Origin: ZC4RG20 sp963782445
GTDB taxonomy: Bacteria > Pseudomonadota > Gammaproteobacteria > Steroidobacterales > Rariloculaceae
Direction of reading: 5' to 3'
NCBI GenBank assembly: GCA_963782445.1
Contig: CAWAJM010000001.1
Location: 4,278,001 to 4,342,000, forward strand
DNA length: 64,000 nt
Shown here piece by piece: positions 58,233 through 64,000 of the stretch. Below the pieces are notes generated by a model. It searched no databases. It saw nothing but the letters and a program-made list of their open reading frames with translations, and was not told where the DNA came from. Positions within the stretch are counted from its first letter, which is position 1; each line of letters begins with the position of its first letter. Made by a program: the position numbers and the translations under genes.

Positions 58233-58672
58233 AGCTCTCCCCTCCAATCTTGACTCCGCCTGGCTCGGCGGCCGGCGGCCGTCAAGAGCTGGGCACTCCG
58301 GGTGTCGCGCCCGAACCACCGCCAAAGTCTCCTACCTTGGCGGAAAACGTCCGGACAGTCCAGACCGCACAGTACTCGGCGCCCGCCCGCTCGCGCCCGG
58401 GGGCATGGAACTTGCATCCGCGGCCGGCACAAAAAACGCGCCGGGACGGGCGGCTCGAGGTACCCGCCGGAACACGGATGGGCAAGGAGACGCCGCTGTG
58501 GCTGAGGCGATACGGACTTCATCGATGAATGGGACCGCGACGGGCGCTCGACGTTCCTGCAGGGGCGCCCGCGTCGCCGCTCGGCCAGAGTCTGCGCGGC
58601 CGCGGCCGTAAGTCTTCCGGCGCGGGCGCTTAAGGGCGCTGCTGCGCGTTTCGAGCCCCACGGGCGGACCGC
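58233..58672. other. 440-base gap upstream of msrP
   Basis: Short frames are open here on both strands, as everywhere in this GC-rich DNA, but none has a ribosome site or protein-like pattern. The stretch should hold the msrPQ promoter, and its left part is the leader of msrP. I see no repeat or RNA gene in it. Confidence 0.5.
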
Positions 58673-59314
58673 CTATTCGCCGGCCGTCTGCACCGGTGCC
58701 GAGGCGCCGCCAAGCCGCGCCCGCTCGTCGGGCCCGAGCACGCGCGGCACGGCATGCGGGCGGCCCGTACGGGGATCGAAGAAGGCCGAGCGGCGGCGCT
58801 CTCCGCGCACGAGGCGGCCGAGCACCGTCGCGACGATGCGCAGCGCCATGGCGGCCGTGAACCGCTCGTTCGCGGGGCCCGGCGGCGTGCCGCGCGCGAA
58901 CTTCCCGAAGACGCGCCAGATTACGGGGCCGAGGGCCGCGTCCCGGCTTGCGTCCGGAACCGCCGCGTCGACGAACGCGAGCACGAGACCGACGAACGGA
59001 ACCCGGCTCGTCGGCGGCGTATTCGCGATAGGCGTCTTGCAGCATGACGCGTACCAGCGAAAAGGCCCGCGCGGGGTGACGCGGACGCAGGCGAGTCTCT
59101 CGGCGCCCGCGGTGAGCTCGAGGGCCGACGGCGCCGTCTGAAAGAGGTCGGTGCCGCCGTGCTCGTCGAGGACCTCGGCCGTGCGGCCGAGGAAGGCCGC
59201 AAAGGCCTGGCAGTCGTCGCAATAACAGACGACCCGCTTGCCGGCCGCGGGCGAGACATGGGCCGTGCCGCGCACGGCCCCGCAACGACAGGACAGCGGC
59301 AGGTCGATTGACAT
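58673..59314 (-). CDS. GFA-like / DUF6151 zinc-binding protein
   Basis: A 213-residue protein with the opening LPLSCRCGAVRGTAHV and then VVCYCDDCQAFAAFLG, the paired CxC and CxxC zinc motifs of the glutathione-dependent formaldehyde-activating (GFA) fold, and WYASCCKTPIANT with the later cysteines. The longer C-terminal region (RVFGKFARGTPPG and SAFFDPRTGRPHAVPRVL) matches the DUF6151 group rather than GFA proper. Its reaction is unknown. It stands alone. Confidence 0.82.
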   Translation of the reverse strand: MSIDLPLSCRCGAVRGTAHVSPAAGKRVVCYCDDCQAFAAFLGRTAEVLDEHGGTDLFQTAPSALELTAGAERLACVRVTPRGPFRWYASCCKTPIANTPPTSRVPFVGLVLAFVDAAVPDASRDAALGPVIWRVFGKFARGTPPGPANERFTAAMALRIVATVLGRLVRGERRRSAFFDPRTGRPHAVPRVLGPDERARLGGASAPVQTAGE

Positions 59315-59494
59315 ACGGGCAGCCCTCCGCGTGCTTGGGCACGCTAGCGTAGCATTTGCATGGGCAGCGGCCGCCGCCGGGCACGAGATCCCGCCCCCCC
59401 TTTACGCCGTCCGCAGCCGGAGTAATCTTGATCCCTGAGACCGGCCGTACCGGCCCACCGGCGCGTTACCCACGAACTCTGAGCGAGCCTAACC

Positions 59495-59794
59495 ATGCAC
59501 GGTAACAATTTCTGGATGTACGGCAGCGCTTGGGTCCTCATTCCCATCGTCGCGATCGTCTGCGGCTCTCTGACTCAGTGGCTCCGGATCAAGCACGGCT
59601 ACGCCCCGCGCGATCGCCGCGGCCGGCGTGGGTATACGGCCGATCTCGAGGCCGAGGTCGATGGGCTCACGAGGACGGTCAGGTCTCACGAGGCGACGAT
59701 CGCGAAGCTCGAGGAGCGCGTACGCGTGCTCGAGCGCATCGCGACGGACGCCTCGACGCGGCTGGGCGAGGAGATCGATCGGCTCCGGGCCTAG
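59495..59794 (+). CDS. Small membrane protein with coiled coil (PspB-like)
   Basis: A 99-residue protein with one N-terminal membrane helix (SAWVLIPIVAIVCGSLTQWL, about 10-29), a basic loop (KHGYAPRDRRGRRG) and a coiled coil of heptads (about 48-98: LEAEVDGLTRTVRSHEATI, KLEERVRVLERIATDAST). The layout matches phage-shock-type PspB and related envelope-stress proteins, but no psp partners are near, so I do not assign the name. It would stand in the inner membrane with the coiled coil in the cytosol. Confidence 0.78.
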   Translation: MHGNNFWMYGSAWVLIPIVAIVCGSLTQWLRIKHGYAPRDRRGRRGYTADLEAEVDGLTRTVRSHEATIAKLEERVRVLERIATDASTRLGEEIDRLRA

Positions 59795-59913
59795 GGCAAC
59801 CGGCAGGCGCGTAGGCTTCCGGCGGGCGCCCATGCGGGCGCTTCGCCGGCGCGTGCCACAGCTCGGCCGCGCGAATCTCGATTCCCGAATTGCGCCATTG
59901 CGCTGGATGAGGC

Positions 59914-60693
59914 GTGAGGACTGTAACCGCAACCCGCTATGTGACGCCGCTGCGCGAGGGCGGCTCCCTTCCCGCCATCGTCGAGGCCGACGACGAGGGC
60001 CTCTACGTGCTCAAGTTCCGCGGCGCGGGCCAGGGGCCCAAAGTCCTCGTGGCCGAGCTCGTCGCCGGCGAGATCGCGCGCGCCGCGGGCCTGCCCGTGC
60101 CCGAGATCGTCTTCATCGAGCTCGACGCCGAGCTCGCGCGCACGGAGCCGGATCCGGAGATACAGGACCTCATCAAGGCCAGCAAGGGCTTGAATCTCGC
60201 ACTCGACTACCTGCCCGGCTCGGTAACCTTCGACCCGATCGCAACGACCCCGGACCCCGAGTTCGCCTCGGCCGTGGTCTGGTTCGACGCCTACGTCACG
60301 AACGTCGACCGCACGGCCCGCAACACGAACATCCTCGAGTGGCACCGGCGGCTCTGGCTTATCGACCACGGCGCGGCGCTGTATTTCCATCATGCCTGGG
60401 ACGAAGGTTTCGCCGCGCAAAGTCGGACCCCGTTCGCGCGCATCAAGGATCATGTGCTGCTCGAATTCGCCGCGGAGCTGCCCGAGGCCGACCGGCTCAT
60501 GGGCTCGCGCGTGACGCCGGCCGTCATCGAGGCCGCGGTCGAGCTCATCCCTTCGGAATGGCTCGCGGAGGAATCGCCGGTCGGCGGACGCGACCGGCAG
60601 CGGCGCGCCTACGCCGAGTATCTGTCAGCGCGGCTCGAGGCGAGACAAGGCTTTGTCGAGGAGGCGATCCGTGCCCGATCACTGCACGTATGA
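59914..60693 (+). CDS. HipA-like kinase family protein
   Basis: A 259-residue protein of the short HipA-like kinase group. The nucleotide-binding part (LYVLKFRGAGQGPKVLVAEL, AGEIARAAGLPVPEIVFIEL) lacks the N-terminal lobe of full HipA. The catalytic-loop-like FDAYVTNVDRTARNTNIL and the metal motif WLIDHGAALYFHH are present. Such proteins are commonly paired with a DUF3037 protein, as here (overlap of about 23 bases). A toxin or signalling role is often suspected but not established for this group. The start is the GTG at 59914. Confidence 0.82.
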   Translation: MRTVTATRYVTPLREGGSLPAIVEADDEGLYVLKFRGAGQGPKVLVAELVAGEIARAAGLPVPEIVFIELDAELARTEPDPEIQDLIKASKGLNLALDYLPGSVTFDPIATTPDPEFASAVVWFDAYVTNVDRTARNTNILEWHRRLWLIDHGAALYFHHAWDEGFAAQSRTPFARIKDHVLLEFAAELPEADRLMGSRVTPAVIEAAVELIPSEWLAEESPVGGRDRQRRAYAEYLSARLEARQGFVEEAIRARSLHV

Positions 60694-61588
60694 CTACGCG
60701 GTCGTGCGCGTCGTGCCGAAGGTCGAGCGCGCCGAGTTCGTGAACGTCGGCGTGATCGTATCCTGCCCGGCCAAGGACTATCTCGATTCGCGAATCGAGC
60801 TCGACGCGGGCCGGCTGCTCGCGCTCGATCCGGGGATCGACCTCGAGGCCGTGCGCATGCATCTCGAGTCGATACCGCTGATCTGCCGCGGCGGCGCGGC
60901 GGCCGGCGCCCTCGCCGGGCTCACGCAGCGCGAGCGGTTTCACTGGCTCGTCGCGCCGCGCAGCACGATGATCCAAACCTCGCCCGTGCATGCCGGCCGC
61001 TGCGTCGAACCGCAAGCCGCACTGCTGCATCTGTTGCGCCGCATGGTGAGCCCGCCCGCGACCCAGGACGAGAGGACGCCCGCTATGTTGATTCGCGACG
61101 AGACGCCCGAGGACCGCGCGACGGTCGACGCCCTGATCGCGTCGGAATTCGACACCGGCACCGAAGCCGACTTCGTCGGCCAGCTGCGAGCCGGCGCCGA
61201 GCCCGTCGTCTCGCTCGTGGCCGAGGCGGGGGGCGCCGTCGTCGGCCACGTCCTGCTCGCGCCGGCGCCGCTGGAAGGCCCCGAGGGCGCAGCGCTCATG
61301 GGGCTCGGCTGCCTGGCCGTGCTGCCCGAGCACCAGGGCCGCGGCATCGGTTCGGCGCTGCTGTCCGCCGGGCTCGAGCGCTGCCGGGCGCTCGGCTTCG
61401 ACGGGGTCGTCGCGCTCGGCCATACGCGCTTCTACTCACGCTTCGGGTTCTGCCCGGCAGCGCGCTTCGGCATCCGTTTCCGCTACGACGTGCCGGAGGG
61501 CGCCTTCCAGGCTCTCGAGCTCGCCCCGGGCGCGCTCGAAGGCAAATCCGGGACGGTGCGATATCTGTGGGCGCCGCGCGCGCGCTGA
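60671..61588 (+). CDS. DUF3037 domain fused to a GNAT acetyltransferase
   Basis: A single open frame of 305 residues. Residues about 1-128 are a DUF3037 protein (YDYAVVRVVPKVERAEFVNV, GVIVSCPAKDYLDSRIELD, LTQRERFHWLVAPRSTMIQT). From about residue 139 follows a complete GNAT N-acetyltransferase (MLIRDETPEDRATVDALIA, LGCLAVLPEHQGRGIGSALL with the acetyl-CoA loop, HTRFYSRFGFCPAARFGI). No stop lies between them. Start GTG 60671 has AGGAGG 7 bases upstream. The GNAT part has its own possible ATG at 61085 with AGAGGA upstream, so it might also be made alone. DUF3037 proteins normally end after about 130 residues. Confidence 0.8.
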   Translation: MPDHCTYDYAVVRVVPKVERAEFVNVGVIVSCPAKDYLDSRIELDAGRLLALDPGIDLEAVRMHLESIPLICRGGAAAGALAGLTQRERFHWLVAPRSTMIQTSPVHAGRCVEPQAALLHLLRRMVSPPATQDERTPAMLIRDETPEDRATVDALIASEFDTGTEADFVGQLRAGAEPVVSLVAEAGGAVVGHVLLAPAPLEGPEGAALMGLGCLAVLPEHQGRGIGSALLSAGLERCRALGFDGVVALGHTRFYSRFGFCPAARFGIRFRYDVPEGAFQALELAPGALEGKSGTVRYLWAPRAR

Positions 61589-61614
61589 TCCCGGGGCGCG
61601 ACCCGTCGGCCGGG

Positions 61615-62133
61615 CTATAACGGCCGCGCCCAATAGCCCACGTCGATCCAGCGGCCGAGCTTGAATCCGACCTCCCGAAGGCGGCCGACCTCCTCGAAGC
61701 CGAGCCGCTCGTGCAGCGCGATGCTCGCGGCGTTCGGCAGCGCGATGCAGGCGACCGCGGCATGCAGCCCCAGGCCACGCAGCGCATCGAGGAGCGGGCG
61801 ATACAGCGCCGTGCCGATGCCGCGCCGCGTCGACTCGGGCCGCAGGTAAACCGTGGTCTCCGCCGTGAAGCGGTACGAGGCGCGGGTCTTCCAGGGACCG
61901 GCATAGGCGTAGCCGGCGAGAACGCCCTCGCTCTCGGCCACGAGCCACGGGAAGCGCGCGAGTGTCTCCGTGATCCGGCGCGCCATCTCCTCGGGGGGCA
62001 CGGCCGTCTCTTCGAAAGTCGCGATGCCGTGGCTCACGTAATGGTTGTAGACGCTGCTGATCTGCTCGGCGTCGCCGGCGCGCGCCGGCCTGATTTCTAC
62101 ACTCGCCGGGGCGGCCGGTGCGCCAACGCTCAT
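61615..62133 (-). CDS. GNAT acetyltransferase (phosphinothricin acetyltransferase-like)
   Basis: A 172-residue protein with VEIRPARAGDAEQISSVYNH, a VSHGIATFEETAVPPEEM segment typical of the Pat/Bar branch, the acetyl-CoA loop TVYLRPESTRRGIGTALYRP and ALPNAASIALHERLGFEEVG. Members acetylate methionine sulfone/sulfoximine or phosphinothricin-like amino acids. The start is the ATG at 62133 with AGGA upstream. It converges on the DUF3037-GNAT gene, 26 bases apart. Confidence 0.88.
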   Translation of the reverse strand: MSVGAPAAPASVEIRPARAGDAEQISSVYNHYVSHGIATFEETAVPPEEMARRITETLARFPWLVAESEGVLAGYAYAGPWKTRASYRFTAETTVYLRPESTRRGIGTALYRPLLDALRGLGLHAAVACIALPNAASIALHERLGFEEVGRLREVGFKLGRWIDVGYWARPL

Positions 62134-62340
62134 CGTTCCTCGCTCGTCCTTCACAGAGGGGCCGCCCAGGGCCGCAGCGGAAGACCCCATCTTAGAGCCA
62201 AGCACCCCGTCCCGACACGAAGCCGCTAAACGAGCGCCGGGCGCGAGTACAGCGTGATCCAGCACACAGAACGGCCCCGGACCCCCGCGTATCGTCGAAC
62301 CCGTTGAGCGGCTCGGCGTTTCGCGCTAAGAAGGCGAACG

Positions 62341-62913
62341 ATGCGCCTTGATCACAGCGGGGGCAACATGTTCGAAATCGGCAAGAAAGGCAGCGACAAG
62401 CGGGAGGAACCCATGGCACGCGACGAAAACACATCGACGGCTTCTACGTTCGCAGACTCGGTCAAGCGCGGCACGACGGCGCGGGAGGCAGCCGTGATCG
62501 GCCCATCGATCCGCATCGACGGCGACCTGCGCGGGGAGGAAGACCTGCGCATCGAGGGCGAGGTCAAAGGCACCGTGCAGCTCAAGAACAACGCGCTGCG
62601 CATCGGCACGGAGGGCCGCGTCCGCGCGACCGTCTACGCGCACTCGATCGACGTCGAGGGCCTCGTCGAGGGCGATCTCTTCGGCCTCGAGCGCGTCACG
62701 ATCCACAAGAGCGCGCGCGTGCAGGGCAACATCACGTCGCCGCGCGTGAGCCTCGAGGACGGGGCCCAATTCAAGGGCTCGATCGAGATGGACAAGCAGG
62801 CCGTCGAGTCCGCGCTCGGCAAAAGCCGCGGCAACGTCGCGCAGCTGGGCGGCGGGAAGGACGGCTCGGCCACGGGCTCGCGGCCGAACGCGGAGGCCGG
62901 CTCGCAGGGCTGA
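62341..62913 (+). CDS. Bactofilin (polymer-forming cytoskeletal protein)
   Basis: A 190-residue bactofilin. The central beta-helical domain (about 52-150) shows the repeating pattern IGPSIRIDGDLRGEEDLRI, EGEVKGTVQLKNNALRIG, VRATVYAHSIDVEGLVEGDL and VQGNITSPRVSLEDGAQFKG, flanked by disordered ends. Bactofilins polymerise without nucleotide into filaments that place cell-shape and cell-wall enzymes. The ATG at 62341 has AGAAGG upstream; ATG at 62368 (MFEIGKKG) is as likely. A strong terminator follows. Confidence 0.92.
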   Translation: MRLDHSGGNMFEIGKKGSDKREEPMARDENTSTASTFADSVKRGTTAREAAVIGPSIRIDGDLRGEEDLRIEGEVKGTVQLKNNALRIGTEGRVRATVYAHSIDVEGLVEGDLFGLERVTIHKSARVQGNITSPRVSLEDGAQFKGSIEMDKQAVESALGKSRGNVAQLGGGKDGSATGSRPNAEAGSQG

Positions 62914-62953
62914 AGGCCGGCCGCCGGGGCGCCGGCGACTTCGGCATGACCGA

Positions 62954-62987
62954 AGGCGCCGGGCGGCTCTTCCGCCCGGCGCCTTTT
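62954..62987 (+). terminator. Intrinsic terminator after the bactofilin gene
   Basis: GGCGCCGGGCGG-CTCTT-CCGCCCGGCGCC is a perfect 12-base GC-rich stem followed by TTTT and preceded by AA, 41 bases after the bactofilin stop. Confidence 0.87.
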
Positions 62988-62992
62988 CCGCT

Positions 62993-63079
62993 ATGCTCGG
63001 CGCCGTGGACATCTACCACATCTGGTGCAATCTCAAGGCCGGCGCGCGCGGCCGATCCGAGGGGCACGAGCGCTTTTAG
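62993..63079 (+). pseudogene. Short N-terminal remnant with VDIYHIWCNLK
   Basis: A 28-codon frame (MLGAVDIYHIWCNLKAGARG, then a short tail and TAG) carries an opening that I recognise from small conserved proteins beginning (V/M)DxYHIWxxLK (DUF6614-like), which are normally over 80 residues long. Here it stops soon after, so it looks like the stump of a deleted gene between the bactofilin terminator and ftsH. Confidence 0.38.
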
Positions 63080-63115
63080 CAATCCAAGCCCTCGGCGCGC
63101 CGATCTGCGTCCGCC

Positions 63116-64000
63116 TCAGACAGTGCTGCCCGCGGCCCGCTGCACGTGCTCCTCGAGCGAAGGCGCCGCATGCAGGCCCGTGACCTTGAGGATCTCCTGC
63201 TCGTCGAGCGTCTCGCGCTCGAGCAGCGCCGCGACGAGCGCCTCGAGCGCATCGCGATGCTCCTTGAGCAGACGGCAGGCCTCGGTGTGGCTTTCCGAAA
63301 TGATGCGGTGCACCTCCGCGTCGATGACGCGCGCGGTCTCCTCGCTGAACGGCTTCTCGCCGCCGAAGCCGCCTTGCGCACCGAGATAGGCGTTGCGCTG
63401 CGGCGCCAGCTGCACGAGCCCGAGCTTATCGCTCATGCCCCAGCGCGTGACCATGTTGCGGGCGAGCTCCGTGGCCTGCGTGATGTCGCTCTCGGCCCCG
63501 GTCGTGCGCGTGCCGTAGATGATCTCCTCGGCCGCGCGGCCGCCGAGCATGCCGACGATGCGCGCGCGCAGGTACGCCTCGGGATAGTTGTAGCGGTCGC
63601 TGTCCGGGCGCTGATAGGTCACGCCGAGCGCCTGCCCGCGCGGGACGATCGTGACGCGGTGCACGGGGTCCGCGCCGGGCACGAGCAGCCCGAGAATGGC
63701 ATGGCCGCTCTCGTGGTAGGCGATGCGCGCGCGGTCGTCGTCCGAGAGCAGCAGGGGCCGCTCGGGGCCGAGCACGATCTTCTCGAGCGCATCGTGGAAG
63801 TCACGCTGACCCACGGCATCCTCGTCACGCCGCGCCGCGAGCAGCGCGGCCTCGTTGACGAGGTTGCGGATGTCCGCGCCCGAGAATCCGGGCATCGAGG
63901 CCGCGAGCTCCGCGAGGTCCACGTCGCCCGCGAGCGGCGTGTGCCGCGTATGGATCTTCAAGATCTCCTCGCGGCCGCGCTTGTCGGGCAGGTTCACGAC
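63116..64000 (-). CDS. ftsH: ATP-dependent zinc metalloprotease FtsH, C-terminal part
   Basis: The reverse-strand frame is open to the last base of the window, giving about 295 C-terminal residues. Visible are the end of the AAA module (MPGFSGADIRNLVNEAALLA, second region of homology nearby) and the protease domain with the zinc motif HESGH and the later aspartate ligand region (GAESDITQATELARNMV), ending in a coiled region. FtsH is a membrane-bound protease that removes damaged membrane proteins and regulators. Walker A/B motifs and the membrane helices are outside the window. Confidence 0.95.
   Translation of the reverse strand, partial: VVNLPDKRGREEILKIHTRHTPLAGDVDLAELAASMPGFSGADIRNLVNEAALLAARRDEDAVGQRDFHDALEKIVLGPERPLLLSDDDRARIAYHESGHAILGLLVPGADPVHRVTIVPRGQALGVTYQRPDSDRYNYPEAYLRARIVGMLGGRAAEEIIYGTRTTGAESDITQATELARNMVTRWGMSDKLGLVQLAPQRNAYLGAQGGFGGEKPFSEETARVIDAEVHRIISESHTEACRLLKEHRDALEALVAALLERETLDEQEILKVTGLHAAPSLEEHVQRAAGSTV

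Noticed and set aside
58226..58522. A 98-codon reverse-strand frame upstream of msrP
   Set aside because: There is no ribosome site and no protein-like hydrophobic pattern, and it overlaps the msrP leader; it is probably chance.
1..64000. tRNA, rRNA, riboswitch or phage genes
   Set aside because: Reading all intergenic stretches I found no cloverleaf-like, rRNA-like or recognised riboswitch core, and no integrase or phage structural protein.

Overview
This is about 64 kb of a very GC-rich (roughly 70%) bacterial chromosome with tightly packed genes, many GTG/TTG starts and ATGA/GTGA overlaps. The gene set (class I ribonucleotide reductase with paired NrdR boxes, MsrPQ, SlyD, TorF-type porin, a sigma-54 promoter, FtsH, bactofilin) points to a proteobacterium. 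My best guess is a GC-rich gammaproteobacterium of the Steroidobacterales/Nevskiales kind, but the lineage is inferred. I see no rRNA or tRNA genes, CRISPR arrays, transposases or prophage.

Layout. 1-4.7 kb: end of a penicillin acylase gene, then a PQQ/cytochrome c dehydrogenase with a propeller lipoprotein and a decayed gene upstream. 4.9-10.1 kb: YaiI, a TauD-like protein with a changed iron ligand, threonine synthase, an SLC13-type transporter and a LysR regulator. 10.2-12.9 kb: a Tat-exported flavin amine oxidase coupled to a secreted diheme cytochrome c fused to a RidA imine deaminase. 13.3-18.9 kb: a TPR protein, a glutamate synthase-like protein, a TauE/SafE permease and a GH17-GT2 beta-glucan synthase. 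19.3-28.8 kb: an unusual cluster with CDP-alcohol phosphotransferase, AlkP-type transferase, dehydrogenase, divergent 6-pyruvoyltetrahydropterin synthase homologue, glycosyltransferase, methyltransferase, RibD-type reductase, GTP cyclohydrolase II-like protein and, just beyond a repeat pair, a creatininase-family protein. I read it as a candidate pathway for a glycosylated and/or lipid-linked pteridine or flavin-precursor compound.

29-39.6 kb: an S9 peptidase, a GGDEF response regulator, SlyD, a PBP4-type peptidase, a carotenoid/stilbene oxygenase followed by a triple SnoaL-domain protein, and a TorF porin behind a sigma-54 promoter. 39.9-47.3 kb: an XRE regulator and a six-gene hydrogenase-4/complex-I-like membrane complex whose large subunit lacks a standard NiFe site. 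47.4-52.7 kb: an acyl-CoA dehydrogenase, a SnoaL-like protein, and a glycogen-debranching-like enzyme with its glycosyltransferase. 52.7-64 kb: nrdAB with two NrdR boxes and an internal terminator hairpin, MsrPQ, acetyltransferases, a HipA-like/DUF3037 pair with the DUF3037 part fused to a GNAT domain, bactofilin, and the C-terminal part of FtsH.

Two things recur. Two related families of long palindromic repeats (A and B) sit only between convergent genes, and their arms carry compensatory changes. Three reverse-strand genes (glutamate synthase-like, S9 peptidase, nrdB) are each broken by the same apparent one-base insertion (GAC-G-T), which suggests sequence error or a shared mutational signature rather than three dead genes.
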